From positions 868,001 to 932,000 of the forward strand of contig JANATG010000001.1 in the NCBI GenBank assembly GCA_029449235.1: a stretch of 64,000 nt of DNA, given 5' to 3'. Positions within the stretch are counted from its first letter, which is position 1; each line of letters begins with the position of its first letter. The translations under genes and the position numbers were made by a program. Positions 21,130 to 34,133 of the stretch are shown piece after piece. The notes below the pieces were generated by a model that was given only the letters and a program-made list of their open reading frames with translations, was not told the DNA's origin and did not search any database. The stretch is from Linnemannia schmuckeri. Its lineage: Eukaryota; Mortierellomycota; Mortierellomycetes; Mortierellales; Mortierellaceae.

Positions 21130-22479
21130 GATGTATTATGTGGTTGAGGGTGAGAGTGAGGGGTTGTTGTATGAACACTAGATGAGGAATAGAGTGGCAA
21201 TGGAAGAGAAGGAGAGAAAGAGAGAAAAGGAGAAGAATGAAAAGGGAAAGTCAGCGCAAGATTGTGTGTAATGAATAAGGAGCGATGGCGGGAAGGGAGC
21301 GGGGAAAACTAGCAGGAGAGCGAAGGCAGGGGAGATATGCCGACGAGGGTAGTAAAACGTACGGGAGAGAGAGGAAGGCGAAGGGGTAGAGGTAGTGGTA
21401 GTTAGGGGCGATGGTAGGACGAAGAGGGAGTATGGTAGGAGAAGAGGGCTTGGGTGAGGGTGAGAGGGTGTAAGAAGAGTGAAGGAAAGAAGGAAGGAGA
21501 GGGAGCGTGTGTGGGTGTGGGTGAGAGTGAGAATGAGAGAGTGATCGCTGAAAGATAAAGCAGAAGAAGAAGAAGAAGAAGAAAAAGAAGAAGAGAAGAG
21601 GAAAAGGAAAGGGAGAGGAAAAGGATAAACAAGTCAATACTCATAAGATACAATACAACCCATCGAATTTCTATTTCTTTTGACTTGTCCTTCCTTGTCA
21701 TTGCCCACGCATCCCCCCATTGGTGCATGTGTGGTGCGAGTGTCTGTCCCTTGCCGTTGTCTCCTGCTCTCTCTTCACTTTTTTGCGACTTAGCACAAAC
21801 CCAAACACACGCCCTTCTTTGTCTCTCATCCATCTGTTTCCCAAGACATACTTGTACCTGAAAAAAAAAAAATAGAACAGTTCCAACGTTTTTATTACTG
21901 TTCGATGTGAAAATGTGTGTCGTCTTCCGAGGGTTACTTGACCCACAAAAAGAACGAAAATAAACAAAGGGACATTCACTGACTGCAGGGGGATGGTTAA
22001 AAAGGGTTGTGCACCAGGCAAGGGTTAATAAGGGTCAATTCTACATCAACGAACAACAGATGCAAAGAAAAAAAGAAATAAAAGAAATAAATAGTGAGAG
22101 CTATTTTCGATTCTATCCTTCCCCCCAAAAACCATCCCTTGGGAGCACTTTTTTTCTTTTTCTGTCTGCCCGATGGGAGCTCCTCACCACCATACCCTTT
22201 CTTACCCTCTTGTACATACTCTTTGAAGACAACATGGGCTATCTGTCTGTATTCTCTCTTCTCTCTTATCAAGAATAACAACAACAATAACAACAACAAA
22301 ACCAAGAGTATGTACAGAACAGAAGAATAAACGGACAACGGAAAATTTGAGCAGGCGGGCGTTGTGAACGGTTCTCTGTTTGGGCGCTGGGATCGATAAC
22401 GAGGGCGAAGAGAGAGACGAGGCAGCTTCATTCTTCTTTGTCTTCCTTTGCCTGTTACACCTGTTGAGCAATGCTCTCT

Positions 22480-22513
<34 letters not shown>

Positions 22514-22553
22514 ATCTCTACGGGAAGGTACCAGCCCTTGGCTCTCTCGCTCC

Positions 22554-22584
<31 letters not shown>

Positions 22585-23106
22585 CTTCTTACCCTATGGC
22601 TCAATTTCTCAACGCAAGTCCATCCCATACCTAAGTAAGACGTGTCCTGTTTAAGACAGAGATACCGCTAAATTGCAAGTCCTCAGGGCTTACTATCAAG
22701 ACTTACCCCTTAACGTAGATTTAATTGTGGCCAACCAACCGTCGCAACGTCAAAGTTCATCCCTCAGGGGTAAAGACACACAGACTGAAAGGAGAGGAGT
22801 CATCTCGTGAAATGGAACAAACGAAGCACAAAAAGTGAGAGCACCATCGCAAAGAGTTCATCTGTTCTCTTCCTTCTCCACACTCCTCTCCTTCTTCTTT
22901 TTCATCTCTTCTCTTCTCTTTTTTCTCTCTCTCTCCTCTCTTCTTCTTGAACGACCCATTCCTCCACTCGGCCCTCCACATCTTACCCCCCACCACTCCG
23001 CCCACCTCGCCTCTCGCCTCATCTTCAAAGAGGATCACCCACCAACCAACAAAGGCACATAGGACATACCAGGAACATATAACCAGGAGACCAACATACA
23101 ACAACA
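21130..23106. other. Divergent intergenic region
   Basis: Lies between the small minus-strand gene and the DnaJ gene. Purine-rich blocks at about 21180-21630, T runs at 22482-22509 and 22557-22584, and pyrimidine-rich leader DNA at about 22860-22950 before the DnaJ start. No gene was seen; long frames here are composition artefacts. Confidence 0.4.
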
Positions 23107-24764
23107 ATGAGGGTGCTATTGCTACTGAGCGTACTGCTTGGGCTGTTGACAACAATGGTTATCGCAGCAGGCGCGGATTACTACAAGGTGCTCGGTGTGG
23201 GCCGTAGCGCGAACGAGAAGGAGATCAAGAAACAGTACAAGGTCCTCTCCAAGAAGTACCACCCCGACAAGAACCCTGGCAACAAGGAGGCCGCCGACAA
23301 GTTTGTTGAGGTTGCCGCAGGTACAACTCTTCTTTTGTTTTCTTCTTATAGTCGCAAGGGTACAGGGGAGAAAAGTGGAAGAGGAGAAGAACAAAAATGT
23401 GGAGGGCGGATGAATATCAATCGATGGTGGTTCCTCTAATTTATTTTGGTTTTTTTTGGACGATCCTCGAATAACGAGCAAGATATCTTACGCAAGGTAC
23501 CATACTTTTCTCGCTCTCTTACTGACAGACTTTTGTTCTCCAAACCACCTACGATAATCTAGCATATGAGGTTCTTTCAGACAAGGAAAAGAGGGGTATC
23601 TATGACCGCTACGGAGAAGAAGGTCTGAAGCAGCAGCAACAGCAAGGCCAGGGTGGATTCCATGACCCCTTCGACATCTTTTCTCAATTCTTTGGAGGCG
23701 GATCTCGTCATGCACATGCCGAACAGGAACGTCGTGGGCCCGAGATCCGTATGGAGCTCGAAGTGACACTCGAGGAATTGTATTCTGGAAAATCGATCGA
23801 GATCGAGGTCTCGAAACAGATTGTTTGCCCCCATTGCTCTGGATCGGGTGCTCGTTCTTCCGAGGATGTTGTTACCTGTTCTGGATGTCAGGGTCAGGGT
23901 GTCAAGATTGTCAAGCACATGTTGGCCCCCGGCATGTTCCAGCAGTTCCGCCAAACGTAAGTACTTTTTTTTTTTTTTTTTTTTTTTTTTGCTATTGTTC
24001 TATTCTGTAATAGCAGCAGATTTGACTACATTAGGGATATGGATCACCATGTGGTTGATAGAGATGACAACGAGCAACTCTCACCTTGATCCTGTTTATG
24101 GCTATTCATGTATTTTGCATCGATCCCGATTTTGCAAAACACAAATGATTAATGTCATTATTTGGTTCCCCTAATTATTTCGACGAATAGTTGCGACCAG
24201 TGCGGTGGAAAGGGCAAGACGATCAGGGCACACTGCCCCGTCTGCCACGGCACCAAGGTCCAGCGCGGCTCAGAACAATTGACCATCGTCATCGAACCCG
24301 GTCTGGCCGACGGCTCCACCATCGTCTTTGACGGGGAAGGAGACGAAGGACCTGAGGTGGCCGCCGGAGATGTTGTCTTTGAAGTCCGCACCCGCCCACA
24401 CCCAACCTTTGAAAGACGTCAGGACGCACTCTATACCTATGTTACCATCACCCTTGAGCAGGCCCTGTTGGGTTTCGACCTCGAGATCAAGCACCTGGAT
24501 GGTAGAGCTGTCAAGTTGACTCGTGGACAGGATGTGACACCCTTTGGGTTCGTGCAGACTTTGAAGGGTCAGGGTATGCCTATCAAAGGATCTCGTGGTG
24601 ATTATGGGGATATGTTTGTTGAGTATAAGGTAGCTTTCCCTGAGAAGCTGTCTAAGGACCAGCGCCGGTTTTTGGAGTTGGCGTTTGATGTCAGGGCGCC
24701 CTTTGATGAGACTCTTGGAGGCACTCCTGTGCATCAGCAGCAGGTTCTTCACGACGAGATGTAA
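23107..24764 (+). CDS. SCJ1: ER-lumen DnaJ (Hsp40) co-chaperone, SCJ1-like (393 aa)
   Basis: Exons 23107-23320, 23563-23956, 24191-24764 (1182 nt). A signal peptide (residues 1 to about 20) is followed by a J domain with the HPD motif (YHPDKNPG, 52-54), a Gly-rich linker, a cysteine-rich zinc domain with four CxxCxGx(G) units (CPHCSGSG, CSGCQGQG, CDQCGGKG, CPVCHGTK) and the C-terminal peptide-binding domain. This is a type I DnaJ. The protein ends in HDEM, a variant of the HDEL/KDEL retrieval signal. With the signal peptide this places it in the ER lumen as partner of the Hsp70 Kar2/BiP in folding and degradation. The second intron (23957-24190) carries a long T run. Assignment to SCJ1 rests on domain order and location; ERdj3-type naming is equivalent. 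Confidence 0.92.
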
Positions 24765-24941
24765 TAGAATCCCTTTCACACAGTGCGTGTACGTGCAGAG
24801 CGAGATTTGTAGTATTATCTTGCGGACCAAACATTTTTTATTATTGATAGACGAGAAGACATGCGTTTCTTCAAACACACATAAAAAAATGCACTTGATT
24901 TCGATAGAACAATCATGTCTGTTTATTGAAAGTCCATACTT

Positions 24942-27900
24942 TTACCACATATCGCACTTGGTGTCTGGATTCATACTAGAGCGAGCCTTGCAGTTAAATA
25001 CCTCTGCGAAATGGGGCGAGTTCTGGACTGCGCCGTTAACACGCCACTTGGCTGGAGCATGTGGATCCGTCCTCAACTACAAGACAGCACAATAAATTGA
25101 AAGAGAAGATGGTCAGAAATAAAAAAAGAAACTCCCATATCAAACACAACATACCCACATGGATTTACAAAAACCAAAAAAATACAAAAAAAACACACTT
25201 ACAGATTCAATAGCTTTGGCAGGACGCCGTTGAGAGCACCAGACGCGCGCAAAGGCCATATAATACAACTGATCACGCGAGTAATCCTCCAACCCAGAAA
25301 GAAGATGGTTCTTGAACTTGTTTCCATGTGGATCCGATTTGAACCGAGCTGCCCAAGCCTCATAGGATCGCTTTAATCCACCATTGTCAGCCAAGTTTTC
25401 TCCGAGCGTAAGCTTGCCGTTGACGTGGTTCTCGCGTCCCTGAGGGTCCTTGACGGTGAAATTGCCGTATTGGTCGATGAAGCATTGGGAGCGAGTTTTG
25501 AATTCTTCGAGTGTGGAGTTGGACCACCAGTCGTCAAGACGGCCGTGGGCGTCGTAGAGTCGGCCTTCGTTGTCGAATGCGTGCTATGGAGATCATGTAA
25601 GTAAAACGCGACTGGTTAGTACTCTTCACGGTAAGACAGCCTTGACTAAGTACGAAAAAAAACAACTCTAAAGAGACTTACGGTGAGCTCATGTCCAGCC
25701 ACAACTCCGATGCCACCATAGTTTAAGTACTCAGGGTTATCACCATGGAAGAAGGGCTGTTGGAGGATACCTGCAGGGAAGACAATCTCGTTGGCGCTCG
25801 GATTGTAATAAGCGTTGACTGTCTGGGGGCTCATCAGCCATTTGGCCTTGTCGACAGGCTTGCCAAGCTCGCCCATAGTCTGACGCGTCTGCCAAGTCTT
25901 GGACCGGATCTGGTTCCCAAAAAAGTCAGCCTTGTCGATCCCTAGATCCTTAAAGTAGTCTTCCAGTGAATCCGCAGACCGGACATCAGGCGATTCGACA
26001 GAGTATCCAATCTTTTGGATCAACAGATCGACCTTCTCGGTCGCGTTCAGGAGCGTTGGGTGGTCGAGCCATTCCAGTTGATTGAGTCCCTTGACGAACG
26101 ATCCTCGGAGAGAGGTGATGATACTGTCAGCCATCTCCTTGCTATCACCCTGGAACATCTTTTCGATAAAGTAGTGTCCTGCCATGGCTCCTAGAGAGTT
26201 ATCAACAACATCGATACAAGTCTCCCAACGCGGAGTCACTAAATCGGCTGAGACTCCCTGGAGAGCGGCTTTTAACTGTTGCATGGGCTTGCGCAGCTCG
26301 ACAGCGAGATTAGACGACAAGTTCTTGATCAGTCTCCAGGCGAAATAGTTCTGAAGCGTCATAGCAGGGGTGTCCTTGAGGAGGGCATTGAGCTTCTGGA
26401 GGTACTCAGGAGACGACACAATGATAGGGTTGGGCACATTGGTTCCTGACGTCAACAGCTTCTCCAGAACCAACGACCAGTCGACCGCCGGAATCAGTTC
26501 CGTTATCTCACTAAGGCTGCGAGGGTTGTAGGTCAGCTCCGAGTTGTCCAGATCCTCCTGCTCGCTCGAAATCGCCGCCAACAGCTTCTCAAATTCGACC
26601 ACGTTCTTGGCCACCTCGGCCCAGCTAACAACTGGAGGCTTGTTCGTGTTCGTCATAGCAGAAGCCGCATCCTCGCCGTCCTTATTGGAGGTACCCATCA
26701 CAATCGTAAACATATCCTCGACAGCCTTTTGGTAGATATTGACAATCTTCTCCTCCTGGTAGTATTCCTTCGAAGGCAAACCGAGTCCACTCTCGCCCAG
26801 TTTGAGCACATTGTCGTCTGGATTCTTGGGGTCCGCATCGACATCAAAATCAACCATTGTCGTGACTCCGACCCAGGCCAGCTGAGCAATCACCAACGCC
26901 AACTCTTCCCTCTGCGGCTTGGCTGCAGCGGCGGGCACAAATGACTCTGTCTCGACATCATCTTCACGCTTGTCCAAATTGCGATGCTCTCCCGACGCCG
27001 GTGTATCCAGCACCCCTGGTAATTCATTGGCCACAGGGGCATAAAGCGGCGCCTGACCCTCGGGTTCTTTACTCTGACGATCTCCGGCAGGCCTCTCTGC
27101 ATCGTCGTCATCATCCTCCTGCTCCTGTTGTCGTAACTTTTGGCGATTGATCGATGCTGACTGGAATCTAAAGTTGACATCCCGCAAATGAGCCATCGCA
27201 GCCGACATTGACGACGCAGGTGCCTCTCTATCAAGGATGCTGAACGCCGCCGGGAAGACCTTGATCATCCTATGCACCATATCCGCCAACGGTTTAACTC
27301 CAATCTCCGACATCTTCTTCTCATCCATGCAGCTCTCAAAGAGCGACTGAAGTTTGACCAGGTTGCGTTTCGCGGCGTCGTCTTTGCCTCGTTGTGCATT
27401 GTTGGTCTCTGGCGAAAGAATCGATCGAATCACCTCCTAAAACATGATTTTGACATTAACAGGACAACAATCAGACAGGGTTAGCAGTTTTGTTACTTGT
27501 GCCTTCTGAAATGTGTTTCATAAGTAGTAGCAGCATAGAGCGTAGTCGTCGGTCGTCGTCTTCTGGCTGCTTCTCCACTGTATATCATCTTGAGGCACTG
27601 TCATAAGTCAATGTAAGATGAGAAAAACTTGCCTGGTTGTGCTTGCTGACGAGGTTGAAGTATCCGATCTGAGCCTTGTCATCAGGAATCGTTTCACGAT
27701 CCAAAAATCCTCCACCTACAAATTTGCGCAGAGTCGGGAAGAAGAAGAAGAAGAAAAGAGTGCCATCAAGGAGGTATTTCTCCAATGTTAGATTGTGAGC
27801 CCTTTTCTTTTTTCCTTTCTGTTGAATGAAATGAGAAGTCCCCTTGAAAATTATGCAAATTTCCTCCTGCCGTTCAATGTGAGTAAATGTGCGTTGTGTG

Positions 27901-28717
27901 CACGGTAAGCAGTTGGGAAGAGGAGGTAAAAAAAAGTGAAAGGGTATGTTCTCACCCTGCAGCGGGCGAGTGTGGGTAAGGGTAAGAGTGGAGTGGCGTG
28001 TCGACATTACATGTGAAGGTGAAAAAGTCGGTACAGGGATCGACATCGGGCTTCAAGTCCCTAAGGATGTCCGCTGCGACGATGGTGCACTCCCGTGATG
28101 TGCAAATTCCCTATGTACAAAGAGGAAAATAAGGTTGATTCATCAACCATGAGAACATATCAATGGTCAGTGGTCAATGGGTCAATGATGCATTAAGCCA
28201 TATGAAAAAGAAGCTATAAACATATGCCTTGCACAAGAGAAACAAAAAGTGCAAAGGTGAAACTTACGTTTTTGCCGCTCAAGGGAATGGACTCTCTAGC
28301 ACGGACATAGGCACAGAGAAATCCCACGGCAAGCAGGAGACAAATACCAGCAAAGGCCATCGAGTATTTTTCAGTCTTGGTATATTTGTTCTGGAAGGCG
28401 CGCAAGGCTTGGCGACAGGGTAAGCAACAGCAATTGAGGATCCGTTTCAATCCCCTGGGGCGATCTCGTCCAGAGAATCGTTGTGCGTCAAGGCTGCCGC
28501 CTGGTAGAATACTACTTCCGGGGGGTGGAGGGCCTCGACGACGGTATCCGGCTCCGGTGTTTTGGTACCCGTTGGCGGTTGGGTCTGGTGCAAGGATGTC
28601 CTCTGTTTCCTCTGACCAATGCCGCTGGTTGTTGGCGTTGGTGTTGAGGTTGGGGTTGTGGCGAGGTAGAGAAGAAGGCTGCTGACCTGTGAGAAGAGGA
28701 GTTGTGTCTGAAGACAT
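24942..28717 (-). CDS. M13 zinc metallopeptidase, type II membrane protein (967 aa)
   Basis: Exons: 28717-28268, 28110-28011, 27715-27633, 27436-25682, 25583-25203, 25076-24942 (2904 nt). The neprilysin/endothelin-converting-enzyme family is shown by zinc motif HELTH (793-797), the third ligand in GENLADNGG (Glu about 858), the N-terminal DPCTDFFTFTCG block and the C-terminal CDMW. Residues 1-118 are a polar, Pro/Asn-rich cytoplasmic tail; 119-138 are one membrane anchor (AFAGICLLLAVGFLCAYV); the catalytic part faces outside or a lumen. An insertion of about 100 residues in the M13 N-terminal lobe is rich in Asp, Glu and Pro (for example QEQEDDDDDAERP) and is absent from the paralogue at 50189. 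An intron splits HELT|H, as in the paralogue. The intron after 27633 starts GC rather than GT. Such enzymes cleave small extracellular peptides; the substrate here is unknown. Confidence 0.92.
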
Positions 28718-30910
28718 TCTGTCCTTTTTGTGTCTTTTATGTTCCCTTTATGCTGTTGTTGCTCCTTTTGAAAGGGGGTTGTATGAAGGGGGAGGGTAAA
28801 AGAGTGAGGGTGTATCCTGTTTGTTGTTTTTGGAGTAGAGTAGAGTTCAAGGAAGGGGTGGGTTGTCGTTCGATAAGGGGAGATATGCTTGTGAGTAGGA
28901 TGGGATGGGAATGAGGAGTATGAACAAGAACGTGGAACGGGCCTTGTTGGGAACAATTACACGGCTGGCAGGTGATGTTTCTATGAAAGCGAGGCTATAC
29001 AGTTGTAAGAAAAGGCGTGTGTATGTGTGTATGAGTGCGTGCGCGTGAGAGTGAGTGGGCAGATGAGGGTGGAAAAGAAAGAGAAACGAGAGAAGAAAGA
29101 GAAACGAGAGAAAATGAATGCCAAGATGTGTTGTGTTGGATCCCTGCGTCGCAGCCTTTTTTTAGCAAATTAATGCGGCTCCCGTGACCGTGACCCGTCT
29201 TGGATGTGATCCAGACCAAGGTTGGGTGGACTATTAAGACAGTTGCACGGTGTGGAAATGAAATGCCATCATCGTGCTCCTCGCCGTATCCCTTTCTACT
29301 CTAGTCTCTCGTCATGGTGTCTTCATGACTGTACTGCGCTATGTTTGGTATTTTTGACACCGCATGTTAATCTACACTGCGCTTTTGCAACAAAGTATAA
29401 ATCGTTAGCGTGCTATATTGTTCATTCGTCTTCTGTCAGTATCAACGTTTGCAATTTGCAAATGCATATGAGGGAAGAGCTGCACCACAAAGGGGAACTA
29501 CCTTGACGCGTGCAAGAAAAGTGATTCTTTGCAAAGTCATTTATTGATGGCACTAACCTACAAAGGGGTTTTCTCTCTTCCCTACCCTTCCTTCCCCTTT
29601 CAAGCTTCTCTCGACTTGACATAAGAACCAGTGCAAAAGCAAGGGACATGAACCTGGACATGAACATGATATGAATGACAAAGACTCTCTTCAAGTACAT
29701 GTGTATCACGCAGGAGCAAAGCAATGGAGTATGGAGAGGAATTGGAAACAGGAGATGTATCTCTCCTTACTCACGAACCTCCGTGATTTCTTCTTCACTT
29801 GTTGTTTTTCCTCAAGCCCTTTCGGATGATCATCTGCCGTCCTCTTCTTCCTCTCTCCCTCGCTCCTTCTTCCCATTTGAAAAGAGTGAGCAAATGTGGG
29901 CCATAGATGGTCAAATAACAATAAACAGAATCAACCACACACGAGATGACTTTGCCCAAGGCGAATCTCCCTCCGAAGGCCCTGTGCGACGCGACTGATA
30001 CACTCTCCTCAGTGATAATCAGTTGATGGCGTCTCGGAGTTGCGAACGCGCCTTTATTTTTGTATGCGCACATACGCGTGTGTGCTTTGCTCTTGTCTAA
30101 TTGACCAGTATTGTTGACAGGCAGGGGTACCTGTAGGGTGTGAATTATTTGTACTTATGTTTATTGAGTGGTCCCACAGGTCATTACGAGTGCACATTTC
30201 GGAATCAAGAGAGAGAGAGAGAGAGGGAGAGAGAGACAGAGGCGGTTTAAAACAAAAAAAAAGGTGAAGGACCAAGCGAGGGAGACACGTTCATGGGAGA
30301 AGTGAGATGCGAGATGCAAGATAGAGATATGCGATGTAAGTATTCAATTGTATATGCGTGTGAGAGCAGTACAAGTGAGTACCCTACAAGTTACGATGAC
30401 CAAGACATTTTTTTATGTTTCTTTTCTTTTGCTTCTTTTATGTTTCTTCATCTTCTTTATCTTTCTCCTCCATCTTATTCTCTCTCTACTCCTCTTCCTT
30501 CTTTCGTTGTATCTCTGTCCTTTCATTGCCCTTTTTGTTGTATTATATTACACGTCTTTGTTAATCCTTTGCTGCCATTCTTCCTTCCTTTTCTTTCTTT
30601 TACTACTTCTTTTCTCTCGACGCTTGTTTCCTTTCCTTCACCACCCTTATTTTCTTGTTATTCTTCTCGGTCCATCACCTTTCCAACTGACCAGTTGGCC
30701 CTTTTATCCGGAACGAAGAACAACACTTCATCTTCACTACTATCCATCCTCCCTTCTCTCGTCAAATCGACCCTCTCTTTCATAAATACCCTGTATGGGA
30801 GAAGAAGTGGATAACTACGCCTACTCTCTCACTCTCTCATTCACTCGACTCAACTTGTCGTTCTTTTTCATATCTTCACAATCCACTACTACACACACTC
30901 CCCTTTCGAC
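28718..30910. other. Divergent intergenic region
   Basis: Promoters of the M13 gene (minus) and the zinc transporter (plus). It includes a (GA)n run near 30209-30236 and a pyrimidine-rich leader at about 30400-30900. No gene was seen. Confidence 0.4.
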
Positions 30911-33900
30911 ATGTCAATTCTTACAACAACAGGCAATGGCGGCGATGACTACCGAGCGTGGGTGTTCACATTCGCCTCGGCATTAGCCTGTGTCCTTGGA
31001 GGTAAATCACAAATACATGGAAAAGTACCTCCTTTCCGTTTTTTTCCCTTGTCCTCCTTGTTTTGCTCTTATCGATGCTCCTTCTGCCTTGTTGTTTTTT
31101 TCGTTTCTATCTGTTCATGCCTCCCAAGAACCATCTGCCTTCCCCTTCCCCGATAAGCATGAACAGTGCCCTCCTCCGTTTATTGATAAACAGCTGGTGG
31201 CATTTTTTTCGTATTGTTTATAGCATACATGCATACTCACACGTTTATATTTCCTTCCGATTTGGATCTTCAAATAGCGGGATTGATATTCATTGACACG
31301 ATTGTAAAGACTGTCCTCAGACGAGATGTCCGGATCTTGCAAAACCACAAGTTCTTGGCGGGTTCGCTCGGTCTGGGATCCGGCGTCATGGTAAATAAAC
31401 CAGCAGCTCTTCTCTCTTTCATCTTACTCTTCATCCATCACCGCGGCGCAGCTTAGAGGAACAAAAATGACCGAGGTCAGGAGATGAAGTTCTTGGACTT
31501 GGAGACTTATAGAGGAAAACCCCCCAACTCGACTACAGTTTGCCAATTATCAGAGATGTGATGCTGACAAACATTCATGACAGGAGACATGACCCGTGTG
31601 GATGCAGGATAGGTGTCAAGGAGCAAGTTCAAAAGGGGGGCGGATGAAGGATTGAGGATTGTTTATTCTCCGAGTCAAGAATCCCAGAAGACCTCTCTTT
31701 TCATGTTTGGTCCAGTCACTGCTATTGTAGTCCACAAACTGGGGCACAAGTAATCAGCAAAAACAAACAAATATACGCTAAAAATGGGTCGATTGTCAGC
31801 TGGACGAAAGGAAAAACGTAATTTCATTCTGCATTTCCCTTGTCCTCTTTGTCCTCTCTTTTCCCTTCGTTTTTTTCTTTGCTTTTAAACTATCCTCCCA
31901 AATCAAAGCAAAAGAGGGTTAGACAAAAGCGCGAACAAGGAACATAACCTAACGGCCCTTGTATGACCTTCCATTACGTTACTAACTCTTGGGTTCTCAT
32001 TTTGTTCGTTACGCCCTTTCCATTTTTTCTTCTTCTTGGGGGCTGATTTGGGGATTATCGCGCGCACGCGTTTAAAAAAAAAACTTGCTCTGAAATCATT
32101 TTCTCCGGACAATAATAGATCTTTTCGAGTTTCTATAATTTACTGCCCGAGGCCAAGGAACAGCTCTCGTCGGACCTCTCAATCTTTGCAGGACATGCAG
32201 ACGCATTTCTGATGCTATTCTATTTTTCGGGGGTGGGCGTTATGGCCCTGATTCATTGGATCATGCATCGCTTCGAGTCGCCATCGTCCACCTCGCCCGG
32301 AATTGAGAATACAAGGGCGATTCAACAGTTTATGCAACGTGAGGCTGCAGCCGCTACAGCTGGCAAGGCAGGAGGAGGCTATAACTCATCTTCGGCATCG
32401 TTACTGCCTCAGTTCTCGACGAGAACCACAACAACGCCGTCTACCTCGGAATCAACTGCCCTTCACGGACAGAGACATGGGCATGGAAGGATGGGATCAG
32501 GAGCAGGAGGACCAACCACTGGTGGTGCCGCGTCTTCATCCACGACAGTCACGCCTCATCCAAACCACAATCACAAATGTGAGGGCTGTATCCTCGAAGA
32601 CTCTGATGAAGAGGACAGAGAGAGGATTGACGAGACTGAGGAGGAACGGTACAACGATTCGGAATATGTTGACGACGAGGTGGCCTCGTTGCTCAACAAT
32701 GCCTTCTTGCAGATCGGCAAGACCCCCAACAGTCGAATGGACGACGATACCCCTCACCAACATATGCGGCGGCACCGGAACCGGAACCGGAACGGGATCC
32801 CGGCGTATGATGACGATGAGGACCATACAGACGACAGTGATGAGGACGGGGACGATGATCACAGTATTGAAGTTGTGGTAACGAATCAGAAGGACAACGT
32901 TCTTAATCGCTCTCAGGACCGTAATGCTGCTGCCGCTGACAGGAGCAATAGTGATTTGGATCTCGGTCTGGACCTGGACGATATCGAGGACGGTCGACCT
33001 GGTCTGCACGGTCGCGAAAAGTCGTGGTCGGCTCAGAAGCCCTTTGCCCCCGCCAACAAGAAAAAGAAGGCTGCTGCCGCTGCTGTTGCTACAGGAGGAG
33101 GAGGTCATGCCGGTAGGAAACACAGGAGACATAACCAAGGCAAGGAGTGTCATCTGGGCCATACCCTCGATCACAGCAAAAACAAGAACGTGGCATCACA
33201 ACAGACACCGCCTAGCTCAGGAGGATCTGGTCGTCGATTCTTCCTTCCATACCACCACCACCACCACCAAGAACAACCTCATCAACAACGGCAGCCGCTC
33301 AGTTATGGCTCCATATCACCCAACGGAGTCACCAGCAACAACACTCTCCCACGATCAAGCGAGCAGCAGGCTACACACCTTCGTCGCACATCATTCCCAA
33401 GACTCAAGGGCGTGTCGTCATCGTCATCGAACAGGATGGTGTACTCGAGCCACGATAATTTGGACCATGCGATTGCTGACGATCGCGAACACGCCGATTT
33501 GACCGAGATTGGTATTCAGACCGCCTTCACCATCGCCATCCATAAGTTCCCTGGTAAGTTTTTTTATTCTTCTTTCTTTGCCGTCTATCAATCACATGTA
33601 TTCCTTATTTCCTCTCCCTGAATGAGTCTCTTCACTGCGAATGCACGCGAGTCCTTTTCTAACAACATGTTTTTTCGATTTATTTTTCGTCGTCTAAAAT
33701 AGAGGGCCTGATTACATTCCTATCAACAACAGCAGACCCCTGCCTAGGCCGCTCAGTCTTCATGGCAATCGCAGTCCACAACCTAATCGAAGGCTACCTA
33801 ATCGCATTCCCCCTCTACATCGGTCTCCACTCCCGCTCAAAGGCCTTCGCCCTCGCCGCCGCCCTCGGCGGGTTGTCACAACCCCTAGGTGCCATTCTGG

Positions 33901-34133
33901 GCTGGTTCATCTTGCGCAAGGTCGAAAGCATGGGATGGCAGGTCTCGGCGACCGGCTGTATTTATGCCCTGGTGGCTGGGATGATGTCTTCGATTGTTGT
34001 CAATGGCATGTGGCCCCAGGCTGTCAAGTGTGTCGGCAGGAACCCGACTAAAGTTGTACAGTATTGTTTCTTTGCAGGGATTGCTATCATGGGCATCTGT
34101 CAAGCCGTCATGGGTTCTCAATGCGATTTCTAA
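30911..34133 (+). CDS. ZRT3: ZIP-family zinc transporter, ZRT3-like (689 aa)
   Basis: Exons 30911-31001, 31278-31390, 32119-33553, 33703-34133 (2070 nt). N-terminal hydrophobic helices (ALACVLGAGLIFID, FLAGSLGLGSGVM) and LLPEAKEQL match the start of ZRT3/ZIP proteins. The metal-binding helices near the C-terminus carry HKFPEG (about 542-548) and HNLIEG (about 572-577), the paired His/Glu signatures of ZIP transporters. Between them is a very long loop (about residues 130-530) with acidic clusters (DSDEEDRERIDETEEE), poly-Asp stretches, HxH-rich pieces and a His run. ZRT3 releases stored zinc from the vacuole in yeast, and the loop may sense or buffer metal (inference). No zinc-responsive promoter site was identified. 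The family is clear; the vacuolar location is by analogy. Confidence 0.88.

Noticed and set aside
21251..21833. Overlapping minus-strand frames rich in Ser/Pro/Phe/Leu
   Set aside because: Antisense of GAGAG/GAAG repeats in the promoter of the small gene at 21129. No recognisable domain.
32536..33174. 212-codon frame antisense to the ZIP loop
   Set aside because: Shadow of the acidic/His-rich loop of the real gene on the other strand.
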